A stretch of 64,000 nt of DNA from Melocanna baccifera. Lineage: Eukaryota; Streptophyta; Magnoliopsida; Poales; Poaceae. Both the position numbers and the translations under genes were made by a program. Of the stretch, positions 11,641-26,500 are shown one piece after another. Below the pieces are notes generated by a model, which was not told the origin of the DNA, searched no databases, and saw only the letters and a program-made list of their open reading frames with translations. Location of the stretch: the NCBI GenBank assembly GCA_036346265.1, contig CM070691.1, positions 29,057,826-29,121,825 on the forward strand. Direction: 5' to 3'. Each line of letters starts with the position of its first letter. Position 1 is the stretch's first letter.

Positions 11641-14115
11641 TCCCCGCACTGGTTCGGAAAACCCGGAATGACTGGAAAAGGTAAAATGTGAGCTATAGGT
11701 CATGCTTTCGGGCAAAAGTGCTCTGAAAAATAAAAATTCCTGGACAGGTCCCGTAACCCCGGAACAACTAGAAAAGTTGAAAATCGTGAGCTATAGGTTG
11801 AACTCTCGGCCAAATGTGCTTCAAAAATTAAAAATCCCCGGACTGCTCCGGTAACCCCGTGACGACTAGAAAGCTGAAATCATGAGCTAGGTCACGCTTT
11901 CGGCCAAATCTGCTCAGAGAAACAAAATTCCCCCGACTGCTCCGGTAACCCTTGAACGAGAAGAAAAGTAGAAATCGTGAGCTATAGGTCACGCTTTCGG
12001 CCAAATGTGCTCCGAAAAAAAAATCCCCGGATTGCTCCGGTAACCCTAGAACGACTAGAAAAGTTGAAAATCGTGTGCTATAGATCACTCTTTCGGCCAA
12101 ATGTGCTCCGACAACCCCAGAACGACTAGTAAAGCTGTAATCGAGAGCTATAGATCACGCTTTTGGCCAAATTTGCTCTGAGAATCAAAATTCCCAGACT
12201 GGCCCAATAACCCTGGAACGATTAGAAAAGGTGAAAATTGTGTGCTATAGATCACACTTTCAGCCAAATGTGTTCCGAAATACAAAAATACCCGGGCTGC
12301 TCCGGTAACCTTGGAACGACTAGAAAAGTAGAAAATCGTGAGCTATAGGTAAGCTTTCGGCAAATGTGCTCCAAAAAATAAAAATCCCCGCACTACTCCG
12401 GTAACCCCGGAAGGACTAGAAAAGCTGAAATCGTGAGCTATAGGTCACACTTTCGACCAAATCTGGCCCGAGACATAAAAATCGCCGGAATGCTCCCGTA
12501 ACACTCGCACGACTTGAAAAGCTGAAAATCGTGAGTTATAGGTCATGCTTTCGGCGAAATGTGCTTCAAAAAATAAAAATACCTGGACCGCTCTGGAAAC
12601 ACCAGAACGACTAGAAAAGCTGAAAATCGTGAGCTATAGGTACTCTTTCGGCCGAATCTTCTCCAAGAAATAAAACTCCCCCGACTGCTCCGGTAACACT
12701 TGAACAACAAGAAAAGCTGAAAATCATGAGCTATCGGTCATGTTTTCGGCCAAATCAGCTCCAAAATATAAAAATCCCCGGCTTGCGACGGTAACCCCGA
12801 ATGACTTGAAAAGTTGAAAATCGTGTGCTATAGATCACTCTTTCGCCAAATGTGCTCGAAAAATAAAAATCCCAGATCGCCCAGAACCCTACAACGACTA
12901 GAAACACTGAAAATCGTGAGCTATAGGTCACGTTTTCGGCCAAATCTGTTCCAAAATATAAAAATCCCCGCACTGGTTCGGAAACCCCGGAATGACTGGA
13001 AATGGTAAAATGTGAGCTATAGGTCATGCTTTCGGCCAAAAGTGCTCTGAAAAATAAAAATTCCTGGACAGGTCCCGTAACCCCGGAACGACTAGAAAAG
13101 CTGAAAATCGTGAGCTATAGGTCGCACTTTCGGCCAAATGTGCTTCAAAAATTAAAAATCCCCGGACTGCTCCGGTAACCCCGTGACGACTGGAAAGCTG
13201 AAATCATTAGCTATAGGTCACGCTTTCGGCCAAATCTGCTCCGAGAAACAAAATTCCCACGACTGCTCCGGTAACCCTTGAACGAGAAGAAAAGTAGAAA
13301 TCGTGAGCTATAGGTCACGCTTTCGGCCAAATGTGCTCCGAAAAAAAAATCCCCGGATTGCTCCGGTAACCCTGGAACGACTAGAAAAGTTGAAAATCGT
13401 GTGCTATAGATCACTCTTTCGGCCAAATGTGCTCCAACAACCCCGGAACGACTAGAAAAGCTGTAATCGAGAGCTATAGGTCACGCTTTTGGCCAAATTT
13501 GCTCTGAGAATCAAAATTCCCAGACTGGCCCAATAACCTTGGAACGATTAGAAAAGGTGAAAATTGTGTGGTATAGATCACACTTTCGGCCAAATGTGTT
13601 CAGAAATATAAAAATACCCGGGCTGCTACGGTAACCTTGGAACGACTAGAAAAGCAGAAAATCGTGAGCTATAGGTAAGCTTTCGGCAAATGTGCTCCGA
13701 AAAATAAAAATCCCCACACTACTCCGGTAACCCCGGAAGGACTAGAAAAGCTGAAATCGTGAGCTATAGGTCACACTTTCGACCAAATCTGGCCCGAGAC
13801 ACAAAAATCGTCGGAATGCTCCCGTAACACTGGCACGACTTGATAAGCTGAAAATCGTGAGTTATAGGTCATGCTTTCGGCGAAATGTGCTTCAAAAATT
13901 AAAAATACCCGGACCGCTTTGGAAACACCAGAACGAATAGAAAAGCTGAAAATCGTGAGCTATAGGTACGCTTTCGGCCGAATCTTCCCCAAGAAATAAA
14001 ACTCCCCCGACTGCTCCGGTAACCCTTGAACAACAAGAAAAGCTGAAAATCATGAGCTATAGGTCATGTTTTCGGCCAAATCAGCTCCAAAATATAAAAA
14101 TCCCCGGATTGCGAC
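11641..14115 (+). repeat. Tandem duplication of ~1.15-1.3 kb inside the satellite
   Basis: The segment starting cactggttcggaaa at 11647 recurs at 12971, an offset of 1324 bp, and the same ordered unit types follow in both copies (short gctcc-acaacccc unit near 12107 and 13428, then the ggtaagctttcgg unit). The second copy starts at a hybrid monomer at about 12955-12970, where gttccaaaatataaaaa joins tccccgcactggttcgg. It ends near 14115, where the next duplicated block begins. Confidence 0.68.
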
Positions 14116-14120
14116 GGTAA

Positions 14121-17100
14121 CCCTGCAACGACTAGAAAAGTTGAAAAACGTGACCTATACGTCAATCTTTCGGCCAAATGTGGTCCAAAAATTAAAAATA
14201 TCCGGACAGCCCCGGTAAGCCCGGAACGAATAGGAAAGCTGAAAATCGTGAGCTATAGTCACGCTTTCTGCCAAATGTACTCCCAAAATTAAAATCCCCG
14301 CAGTGGTTCGGAAACCCCGGAATGACATGAAATGGTAAAATGTGAGCTATAGGTCATGCTTTCGGCCAAAAGTGCTCTGAAAAATAAAAATTCCTGGACA
14401 GGTCCTGTAAACCCGGAACGACTAGAAAAGCTGAAAATCGTGAGTTATAGGTCGCACTTTCGGCCAAATGTGCTTCAAAAATTAAAAATCCCCGGACTGC
14501 TCCGGTAACCCCGTGACGACTAGAAAGCTGAAATCATTAGCAATAGGTCACGCTTTCGGCCAAATCTGCTCCGAGAAACAAAATTCCCGATCGCTCCAGA
14601 ACCCTTGAACGAAGAAAAGTAGAAATCGTGAGCTATAGGTCACGCTTTCGGCCAAATGTGCTCCGAAAAAAAAATCCCCGGATTGCTCCGGTAACCCTGG
14701 AATGACTAGAAAAGTTGAAAATCGTGTGCTATAGATCACTCTTTCGGCCAAATGTGCTCCGACAACCCCGGAACGACTAGAAAAGCTATAATCGAGAGCT
14801 ATAGGTCACGCTTTTGGCCAAATTTGCTCTGAGAATCAAAATTCCCAGACTGGCCCAATAACCCTGGAACGATTAGAAAAGGTGAAAATTGTGTGGTATA
14901 CATCACACTTTCGGCCAAATGTGTTCAGAAATATAAAAATACCCGGGCTGCTCCGGTAACCTTGGAACGACTAGAAAAGCAGAAAATCGTGAGCTATAGG
15001 TAAGCTTTCGGCAAATGTGCTCCGAAAAATAATAATCCCCACACTACTCCGGTAATCCCGGAAGGACTAGAAAAGCTGAAATCGTGAGCTATAGGTCACA
15101 CTTTCGACCAAATCTGGCCCGAGACACAAAAATCGTCGGAATGCTCCCGTAACACTGGCACGACTTGATAAGCTGAAAATCGTGAGTTATAGGTCATGCT
15201 TTCGGCGAAATGTGCTTCAAAAATTAAAAATACCCGGACCGCTCTGGAAACACCAGAACGACTAGAAAAGCTGAAAATCGTGAGCTATAGGTACGCTTTC
15301 GGCCGAATCTTCTACAAGAAATAAAACTCCCCCGACTGCTCCGGTAACCCTTGAACAACAAGAAAAGCTGAAAATCATGAGGTATAGGTCATGTTTTCGG
15401 CCAAATCAGCTCCAAAATATAAAAATCCCTGGATTGCGACGGTAACTCTGGAACGACTTGAAAAGTTGAAAATCGTGTGCTATAGATCACTCTTTCGGCC
15501 AAATGTGCTCCGAAAAATAAAAATCCCCAGACTGGCCCGGTAACCCTACAACGACTAGAAACACTGAAAATCGTGAGCTATAGGTCACGTTTTCGGCTAA
15601 ATTGATTCCAAAATATAAAAATACCCGGAACGACTACAAGAGCTGAAATCGTGAGCTATAGGTCACGGTTTCGACCAAATCTGCGTCGAGAAACAAAAAT
15701 CGTCGGAATGCTCTGGTAACCCTAGCGCAACTAGAAAAGAAGAAAATCGGGAGTTATAGGTCACGCTTTCGCCAAATGTGCTTCAAAAATAAAAATACCT
15801 GCATCGCTCGTAACACCGGAACGACTAGAAAAGCTGAAAATCGTGAGCTATAGGTCACGCTTTCGGCCAAATGTGCTCCGAAAAATAAAAATCCCAACAC
15901 AAGTATGGAAACCACGAAACGACTAGAAAAGCTAAAATGGTGAGCTATAGGTCACGCTTTCGGCCAATTGTCCTCCAAAAATTAAAAATACCTGGACAGG
16001 TCTGGTAAACCCGGAACGACAAGAAAAACTGAAAATCGTGAGCTATAGGTCACGTTTTCGGCCAAATATGCTGCGAAATATAAAAATACCCGGACTGCGC
16101 CGGTTACACTGGCATGGCTACAAAAGCTGAAAGTCGTTAGCTGTTGGTCACACTCTCGGCCAAATCTGCTCCAAAAAATAAAAACCCCGGACTGGCCCGG
16201 TAACCCAGGAACGACTAGAAAAGTTGAAAATCGTGAGCTATAGGTCATGCTTTCGGCCAAATGTGTTCTGAGAAATAAAAAACCCTGCACTGGTCCAGAA
16301 ACCCCGAAACGACTAGATCAGCTAAAATACGCTTTCGGCCAAATGTGCTCCGAAAAATAAAAATCCTCGCACTGGTCCAGTAACCCCGGAACGACTAGAA
16401 AAGCTGAAATCGTGAGGTATAGGCCACGCTTTCAGCCAAGTGTGCTCCGAAAAATAAAAATACCTGAACAACTGCGGTAACACCAGAACGACTAGAAAAG
16501 CTCAAAATCATGAGCTGTAGGTCACGCTTTCGGCCAAATGTGATGCGAAAAAAAATCCCCGTAGTCCTTCAGTAACCCCAGAACGACTAGAAAAGCGGAA
16601 AATCTTGAGCTATGGGTCACCCTTTCGGCAAAATGTGATGCGAAGAAATCCCCGGAATGCTCCGGTAACCCTGGAACGACTAGAAAAGTTGATAATCGTT
16701 AGCTATTGGTCACTCTTTCGGCCAAATCTGCTCTGAAAATTAAGAATCCCCGGACTGGCGCGTTAACCCTAGAAGGACTAGAAAAGCTGAAAATCGTGAG
16801 CTATAGGTCACACTTTTGGCCAAACGTGCTTCGAAAAATAAAAATCCCTGGAATCTTCCGGTAACTCCGGAACGACTGGAAAAGCAGAAAATCGTGAGCT
16901 CGGCCAAATGTGCTCTGAAAAATAAAAAACCCCGGACTGCCCCGGTAACCCAAAAACGACTAGAAAAGCTGAAAATTGTGAGTTATAGGTCATGCTTTCA
17001 GCCAAATGTGCTTCAAAAAATGAAAATACCCGGACCGCTCTGAAAACACCGGAATGACAAGAAAAGCTGAAAATCGTGAGCTATAGGTACGCTTTTGGCC

Positions 17101-17500
17101 GAATCTTCTCCAAGAATGAAAATTCCCCCGACTGATCCGGTAAGCCTTGAACAACTACAAAAGCGGAAAATCGTGAGCTACATGTCACGCTTTTGGTCAA
17201 GTGTGATGCAAAATAAAATCCCGGAGTCCTCCAGTAACCCCGCAACGACTAGCAAAGGGGAAAATGTTTAGCAATCGGTCACCCTTTCGCCCAAATGTGA
17301 TGTGGCAAAAATCCCCGAATCCTCCGGTAACACCGGAACAATTAGAAAAGTTGAAAATCGTTAGCTATAGGTCACACTTTCGGACAAATGTGCCTGAAAA
17401 ATAAAAATCCCTGGACTGCTACGATAACACCGGAACGACTAGAAAAGCTGAAATCGTGAGCTATAGGTTACGCTTTCGGCCAAATTAGCTTCGAGAAACA
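14121..17500 (+). repeat. Satellite block duplicated from ~8103-11460 (copy 2)
   Basis: This is the partner of the block starting at 8103, at an offset of 6017-6060 bp. It begins at a fused monomer: sequence to the left (ggattgcgacggtaa, 14107-14120) belongs to a different unit type that normally follows cagctccaaaatataaaa, then it switches to ccctgcaacg. The switch inside a monomer at the same phase is what unequal crossing-over leaves. Confidence 0.7.
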
Positions 17501-20500
17501 AAAATCCCCGGAATGCTCCGGTAACCCTGGAACGACTAGAAAAGTTGAAAATCGTGAGCTATACGTCAATCTTTCGGCCAAATGTGGTCCAAAAATTTAA
17601 AATATCCGAACAGGCCCGGTAAGCCAGGAACGACTAGGAAAGCTGAAAATCGTGAGCTATAGGTCACGCTTTTGGCCAAATGTGCTCTGAAAAATTAAAA
17701 TCCCCGCACCGGTCCGGAAACCCCGGAACGAATGGGAAAGGTAAAATGTGAGCAATAGGTCATGCTTTCGGCCAAAGGTGCTCTGAAAAATAAAAATTTC
17801 TGGACAGGTCCTGTAACCCCGGAACGACTAGAAAAGCTGAAAATTGTGAGCTATAGCTCACACTTTTGGCCAAATGTGCTTTAAAAAATAAAAATACCCG
17901 GACCGCTCTGGAAACACCAGAACGACTAGAAAAGCTGAAAATCGTGAGCTATAGGTACGCTTTCGGCCGAATCTTCTCTAAGAAATAAAATTCCCCCGAC
18001 TACTCCGGTAACCCTTGAACAACAAGAAAAGCTGAAAATCATGAGCTATAGGTCAGGTTTTCGGCCAAATCAGCTCCAAAATATAAAAATCCCCGGATTG
18101 CGACAGTAATATTGGAACGACTTGAAAAGTGGAAAATCGTGTGTTATAGATCACTCTTTCGGCCAAATGTGCTTCGAAAAATAAAAATCCCCAGACTAGC
18201 CCGGTAACCCTACAACGACTAGAAACGCTGAAAATCGTGAGTAGGTCACGTTTTCGGCCAAATCTGTTCCAAAATATAAAAATACCCGGAATGATTACAA
18301 GAGCTGAAATAGTGAGCTATAGGTCATGCTTTGGACCAAATCTGCGCCGAGAAACAAAAATAGTCGGAATTTTTCGTTACCCCTAGCACGACTAGAAAAG
18401 TAGAAAATCGGGAGTTATAGGTCATGCTTTTGGCCAAATGTGCTTCAAAAAATAAAAATACCCGGACTGCTCTGGTAACACCGGAACGACTAGAAAAGCT
18501 GAAAATCGTGAGCTATAGGTCACGCTTTCGGCCAAATATGCTCCGAAAAATAAAAATCCCAGCACAGGTCCAAAAACCCCGAAACGACAAGAAAAGCTAA
18601 AATGGTGAGCTATCGGTCACGCTTTTGGCCAATTGTGCTTCGAAAATTAAAAATACAAGGACAGGTCTGGTAAACCCGGAACGACAAGAAAAGCTGAAAA
18701 TCCGTTTTCGGCCAAATCTGCTGCGAAATATAAAAATAACGGGACTGCGCCGGAAACACTAGCATGCCTACAAAAGTTGAAAGTTGTTATGTATTGGTCA
18801 CACTCTCAGCCAAATCTGCTCCAAAAAATAAAAACCCCGAACTGGCCCGGTAATCCTGGAACGACTAGAAAAGCGGAAAATCGTGATGTATAGGTCACGC
18901 TTTCGACCAAATCTGCCCCGAGAAACAAAAATCGTCGAATTCTCCAGAACCTAGTATACGACTAGAAAAGCAGAAAATCGGGAGTTATAGGTCACACTTT
19001 TGGCCAAATGTGCTTCAAAAAAGGAAAATACCCGGACTGCTCTGGTGACACCGAAAGGACTAGAAAAGCTGAAAATCGTGAGCTATAGGTCAATCTTTCG
19101 GCCAAATATGCTCCGAAAAATAAAAATCCCAGCACAGGTCCGGAAACCCCGAAACGACTAGAAAAGCTAAAATGGTGAGCTACAGGTCACGCTTTCGGCC
19201 AATTGTGCTCCGAAAATTAAAATACCTGGACAAGTCTGGTAAACCCGGAACGACAAGAAAAGCTGAAAGTCGTTAGCTATTGGTCACACTTTCGGCCAAA
19301 TCTGCTCCAAAAAATAAATACCCCGGACTGGCCCGGTAAGCCTGGAACGACAAGAAAAGCTGAAAATCGTGAGCTATAGGTCACGCTTTCGGCCAAATGT
19401 GCTCTGAGAAATAAAAATCCCCGCACTGGTCCGAAACCCTGAAACGACTAGAAAATCTAAAATACGCTTTCGGCCAAATGTGCTCTGAAAAGGAAAAATC
19501 CCCGCACTGGTTCGGTAACCCTAGAACGACTAGAAAAGCTGAAATCGTGAGGTATAGGTCACGCTTTCAGCCAAGTGCGTTCCAAAAAAGAAAAATACCT
19601 GAACAACTGTGGTAACACCAGAACGACTAGAAAAGCTCAAAATCGTGAGCTATAGGTCACGCTTTCGGCCAAATGTGATGCGAAAAAAATCCCCGTAGTC
19701 CTTCAGTAACCGCAGAACGACTAGAAAAGCGGAAAATCTTGAGGTATGGGTCACCCTTTCGGCAAAATGTGATGCGAAGAAATCCCCAGAATGCTCTGGT
19801 AACCCTGGAACGACTAGAAAAGTTGATAATCGTTAGCTATTGGTCACTCTTTCGGCCAAATCTGCTCCGAAAAATAAGAATCCCCGGACTGCCCGTTAAC
19901 CCTAGAACGACTAGAAAAGCTGAAAATCGTGAGCTATAGGTCACACTTTCGGCGGAATGTGCTCCCAAAAAAAAATCCCTGGAATTGTCCAGTAACTCCG
20001 GAACAAATGGAAAAGCGGAAAATTGTGAGCACGGCCAAATGTGCTCCGAAAAATAAAAAACCCCGGACTGCCCCGGTAACCCAAAAATGACTAGAAAATT
20101 GTGAGTTATTGGTCATGCTTTCAGCCAAATGTGCTTCAAAAAATGAAAATACCCGGACCGCCCTGAAAAGACCAGAACGAGAAGAAAAGCTGAAAATCGT
20201 GAGCTATAGGTACGCTTTCGGCCGAATCTTCTCCAAGAATCAAAATTCCCCCGACTGCTCCGGTAAGCCATGAACAACTAGAAAAGCTGAAAATCGTGAG
20301 CTACAGGTCACGCTTTCGGTGAAATGTGATGCGAAAAAAATCCCGAGAGTCCTCCAGTAACCCCGGAACGACTAGAAAAGGGGAAAATCTTTAGCATCGG
20401 TCACCCTTTCGCCCAAATGTGATGTGGCAAAAATCCTTGAATCCTCCGGTAACACCAGAACAATTAGAAAAGTTGAAAATCGTTAGCTATAGGTCACACT

Positions 20501-23500
20501 TTCGGACAAATGTGCCCAAAAAATAAAAATCACTGGACTGCTACGATAACCCCGGAATGACTAGAAAAGCTGAAATCTTGAGCTATAGGTTACGCTTTCG
20601 GCCAAATTAGCTTCGAGAAAAAAATCTCCGGAATGCTCCGGTAACCCTGGAACGACTAGAAAAGTTGAAAATCGTGAGCTATACGTCAATCTTTCGGCCA
20701 ATTGTGCTCCAAAAATTAAAAATATCCGGACAGGCCCGGTAACACTGGAATGATTAGGAAAGCTGAAAATCGTGAGCTATAGGTCACACTTTCGTCCAAA
20801 TGTTTTCCGGAAAATAAAAATCCCCGCATTGGTCAGGAAACCCCGGAACGACTGGGAAAGCTAAAATGTGTGCTATAGGTTATGCTTTCGGCCAAATGTG
20901 CTCTAAAAAATAAAAATTCCTAGACAGGACCCGTAAGCTCGGAACGACTAGAAAAGCTGAAAATCGTGAGCTATAGGTCACACTTTCGGCCAAATGTGCT
21001 TCAAAAAATAAAAATCCCCGGACTGCTCCGGTAACCCCGGGACGACTAGAAAGCTGAAATCATGAGCTATAGGTCACGCTTTCGGCCAAATCTGCCGAGA
21101 AACAAAATTCCCCCGACTGCTCCGGTAACCCTTGAACAACAAGAAAAGTTGAAATCATGATCTATAGGTCACGCTTTCACCCAAATGTGCTCCGAAAAAT
21201 AGAAATCCCCAGATTGGCCCGGTAACCCTACAACGACTAGAAACACTGAAAATCGTGAGCTATAGGTCACGTTTTCGGGCAAATCTGTTCCAAAATATAA
21301 AAATAGCCAGAACGACTACAAGAGCTGAAATCGTGAGCTATAGGTACACTTTCAGCCGAATCTTCTCCAAGAAATAAAATTCACCTGACTGCTCCGGTAA
21401 CCCTTGAACAACAAGAAAAGCTAAAAATCATGAGCTATAGGTCAGATTTTCGGCCAAATCAGCTCCAAAATATAAAAATCCCCGGATTGCGACGGTAACC
21501 CTGGAACAACTTGAAAAGTTGAAAATCGTGTGCTATAGATCACTCTTTCGACCAAATGTGCTCCGAAAAATAGAAATCCCCAGGTTGGACCGGTAACCCT
21601 TCAACGACTAGAAACACTGAAAATCATGAGCTATAGGTCATGTTTTCGGGTAAATCTGTTCCAAAATATAAAAATACCCAGAACGACTACAAGAGCTGAA
21701 ATCGTGAGCGATCACGCTTTCGACCAAATCTGCCCCGAGAAACAAAAATCGTCGGAATGCTCCAGTAACCCTAGCACGACTAAAAAGCAGAAAATCGGGA
21801 GTTATAGGTCACGCTTTCGGCCAAATGTGCTTCAAAAAATAAAAGTACCCGGACTACTCTGGCAACATCGGAACTACTAGAAAAGCTGAAAATCGTGAGC
21901 TATATGTCACGCTTTTGGCCAAATGTGCTCCGAAAAATAAAAATCCTAGCACAGGTCCGGAAACCCCGAAACGACTAGAAAAGCTAAAATGGTGAGCTAT
22001 AGGTCACGCTTTCGGCCAATTGTGCTCCGAAAATTAAAAATACCTGGACAGGTCTGGTAAACCCGGAACGACAAGAAAAGCTGAAAATCGTGAGATATAG
22101 GTCACGTTTTCGGCCAAATCTGCTACGAAATATAAAAATGCCTGGACTACGCCGGTAACACCGGCATGGCTACAAAAGCTGAAAGTTGTTAACTATTGGT
22201 CACACTCTCGGCCAAATCTGCTCCAAAAAATAAAAACCCTGGACAGGCCCGGTAACTCTGGAACGACTAGAAAAGTTGATAATCGTTAGCTATTGGTCAC
22301 TCTTTCGGCCAAATCTGCTCTGAAAAATAAGAATCCCTGGACTGGCCCGTTAACCCTAGAACGACTAGAAAAGCTGAAAATCGTGAGCTGTAGGTCACAC
22401 TTTCGGCCAAATGTGCTCCGAAAAATAAAAATCCTCGAATCGTTCTCAGAATCGCGAACGATCGAAAAGCAGAAAATCGTGAGCTCAGCCAAATGTGCTC
22501 CGAAAAAAAAATAACCCCGGACTGCCCCGGTAACCCAAAAACGACTAGAAAAGCTGAAAATTGTGAGTTATAGGTCATGCTTTCGGCCAAATGTGCTTCA
22601 AAAAAATGAAAATACCCGGACCGCTTTGAAAACACCGGAACGACAAGAAAAGCTGAAAATTGTGAGCTATTGGTACGCTTTCGGCCGAATCTTCTCCAAG
22701 AATCAAAATTCCCCCGACTGCTCCGGTAAACCTGGAACAACTAGAAAAGCTGAAAATCGTGAGCTACAGGTCACGCTTTTGGTCAAATGTGATGCGAAAA
22801 AAACCCCCGGAGTCCTCCAGTAACCCCGGAACGACTAGAAAAGGGGAAAATATTTAGCTATGGGTCACCCTTTCGCCCAAATGTGATGTGACAAAAATCC
22901 CCGAATCCTCCTGTAACACCGGAACAATTAGAAAAGTTGAAAATCGTTAGCTATAGGTCACACTTTCGGACAAATGTGCCCAAAAAATTAAAATCCCTGG
23001 AGTGCTACGATAACCCCGGAACGACTAGAAAAGCTGAAATCGTGAGCTATAGGTTACGCTTTCGGCCAAATCTGCCCCGAGAAACAAAAATCCTCGAATG
23101 CTCCGTAACACCGCACGACTTGAAAAGCTGAAAATCGTGAGCTATAGGTCGACTTTCGCCAAATGTGCTTCAAAAATAAAAATCCCGGACTGCTCCAAGA
23201 ACCCGTGACAACTAGAAAGCTGAAATCATGAGCTATAAGGTCACGCTTTCGGCCAAATCTGCTCCGAGAAACAAAATTCCCCCGACTGCTCTGGTAACCC
23301 TTGAACGACAAGAAAAGTTGAAATCGTGAGCTATAGGTCACGCTTTCGGCCAAATGTGCTCCGAAAAATGAATCCCCGGATTGCTCCGGTAACCCTGGAA
23401 CGACTTGAAAAGTTGAAAATCGTGTGCTATAGATCACTATTTCGGCTAAATGTGCTCCGATAACCCCGGAACGACTAGAAAAGCCGTAATCGAGAGCTAT

Positions 23501-26500
23501 AGGTCACGCTTTCGGCCAAATTTCCTCTGAGAATCAAAATTCCCAGACAGGCCCAATAACCCTGGAACGATTAGAAAAGCTAAAATGGTGCGCTATATGT
23601 CATGCTTTCGGCCAATTGTGCTGTGAAAAATAAAAATACGTAGACAGGTCTGGTAACCCCGGAAGGACTAGAAAAGCAGAAAATCGTGAGCTATAGGTAA
23701 GCTTTCGGCAAATGTGCTCCGAAAAATAAAAATCCCCGCACTACTCCGGTAACCCTGGAACGACTAGAAAAGCTGAAATCGTGAGTTATATAGGTCACGC
23801 TTTCGACCAAATCTGCCCCGAGAAACAAAAATCGTTGGAATGCTCCTGTAACACTGGCACGACTTGAAAAGCTGAAAATCGTGAGTTATAGGTCATGCTT
23901 TCGACCGAATCTTCTCCAAGAAATAAAATTCCCCCGACTGCTCCGGTAATCCTTGAACAACAAGAAAAGCTGAAAATCTTGAGCTATAGGTTAGGTTTTC
24001 GGCCAAATCAGCTCCAAAATATAAAAATCCCCAGATTGCGACGGTAACCCTGGAACAACTTGAAAAGTTGAAAATCGTGTGCTATAGATCACTCTTTCGG
24101 CCAAATGTGCTCCGAAAAATAAAAATTCCCAGACTGGCCCGGTAACCCTACAACGACTAGAAACACTGAAAATCGTGAGCTATAGGTCACGTTTTCGGCC
24201 AAATCTGTTCCAAAATATAAAAAATACCCAGATTGACTTTAAGAGCTGAAAACGTGAGCGGTCACACTTTCGAACAAATCTGGCCCGAGATACAAAAATC
24301 GTCGGAATGCTCCGGTAACCCTAGCACGACTAGAAAAGTAGAAAATCGGGAGTTATAGGTCACGCTTTCGGCCAAATGTGCTTCAAAAAATAAAAATACC
24401 TGGACTGCTCTGGTAACATCGGAACGACTAGAAAGCTGAAAATCGTGAGCTATAGGTCACGCTTTCGGCCAAATGTGCTCCGAAAAATAAAAATCCCAGC
24501 ACAGGTCCGGAAACCCCGAAACGACTAGAAAAGCTAAAATGGTGAGCTATATGTCACGCTTTCGGCCAATTGTGCTCCGAAAATTAAAAATACCTGGACA
24601 GGTCTGGCAAACCCAGAACGACAAGAAAAGCTGAAAATCGTGAGCTATATGTCACGTTTTCGGCCAAATCTGCTGCGAAATATGAAAATACCGGGACTGC
24701 GCTGGTAACGTTGGCATGGCTACAAAAGCTGAAAGCCGTTAGCTATGGGTCACACTCTCGGCCAAATCTGCTCCAAAAAATAAAAACCCTGGACTGGCCC
24801 GGTAACCCTGGAACGACTAGAAAAAACTGAAAATCGTGAGCTATAGGTCACGCTTTCGTCTAAATGTGCTCCGAGAAATAAAAATCCCCAGACTGGTCCA
24901 GAAACCGCGAAACGACTAGAAAAGCTAAAATACGCTTTCGGCCAAGTGTGCTCCGAAAAATAAAAATCCCCGCGCTGGTCCGGTAACCCCGGAACGACTA
25001 GAAAAGCTGAAATCGTGAGGTATAGGTCACGCTTTCAGCCAAGTGTGCTCCGAAAAATAAAAATACCTGAACAACTGCGGTAACACCAGAACAACAAGAA
25101 AAGTTCAAAATCGTGAGCTCTAGGTCAGGCTTTCGGCCAAATGTGATGCGAAAAAAGAAAGCGCCGTAGTCCTTCAGTAACCCCGGAACGACTAGAAAAG
25201 CGAAAAATCTTGCCCTTTCGGCAAAATGTGATGCGCAGAAATCCCCGGAATGCTCCGGTAACCCTGGAATGACTAGAAAAGTTGATAATCGTTAGCCATT
25301 GGTCACTCTTTCGGCCAAATCTGCTCCGAAAAATAAGTATCCCCGGACTGATCCGTTAACCCTAGAACGACTAGAAAAGCTGAAAATCCTGAGCTATATT
25401 TCACACTTTCGGCCAATTGTGCTCCGAAAAATAAAAATCCCTGGAATCGTTCGGTAACTACGGAACGACTGGAAAAGCAGAAAATCGTGAGCTGAGCCAA
25501 ATGTGCTCCAAAAAATAAATAACCCCGGACTGCCCCGGTAACCCAAAAACGACTAGAAAAGCTGAAAATTGTGAGTTATAGGTCATGCTTTCGGCCAAAT
25601 GTGCTTCAAAAAAATGAAAATACCCGGACCGCTTTGAAAACACCGGAACGACAAGAAAAGCTGAAAATTGTGAGCTATAGGTACGCTTTCGGCCGAATCT
25701 TCTCCAAGAATCAAAATTCCCCCGACTGCTCCGGTAAACCTAGAACAACTAGAAAAGCTGAAAATCGTGAGCAACAGGTCACGCTTTTGGTCAAATGTGA
25801 TGCGAAAAAAACCCCCGGAGTCCTCCAGTAACCCCGGAACGACTAGAAAAGGGGAAAATATTTAGCTATGGGTCACCCTTTCGCCCAAATATGATGTGAC
25901 AAAAATCCCCGAATCCTCCTGTAACACCGGAACAATTAGAAAAGTTGAAAATCGTTAGCTATAGGTCACACTTTCGGACAAATGTGCCCGAAAAATAAAA
26001 ATCCCTGGAGTGCTACGATAACCCCGGAACGACTAGAAAAGCTGAAATCGTGAGCTATAGGTTACGCTTTCGGCCAAATTAGCTTCGAGAAACAAAAATC
26101 CCCGGAATGCTCCGGTAACCCTGGAACGACTAGAAAAGTTGAAAATCGTGAGCTATAGGTCAGACTTTCGGCCAAATGTGCTTCAAAAAATAAAAATCCC
26201 CGGACTGCTCTAGTAACCCCGTGAATGACTAGAAAGCTGAAATCATGAGCTATAAGGTCACGCTTTCGGCCAAATCTGCTCCGAGAAACAAAATTCCCCC
26301 GACTGCTCTGGTAACCCTTGAACGACAAGAAAAGTTGAAATCGTGAGCTATAGGTCACGCTTTCGGCCAAATGTGCTCTGAAAAATGAATCCCCGGATTG
26401 CTCCGGTAACCCTGGAATGACTTGAAAAGTTGAAAATCGTGTGCTATAGATCACTCTTTCGGCTAAATGTGCTCCGATAACCCCAGAACGACTAGAAAAG

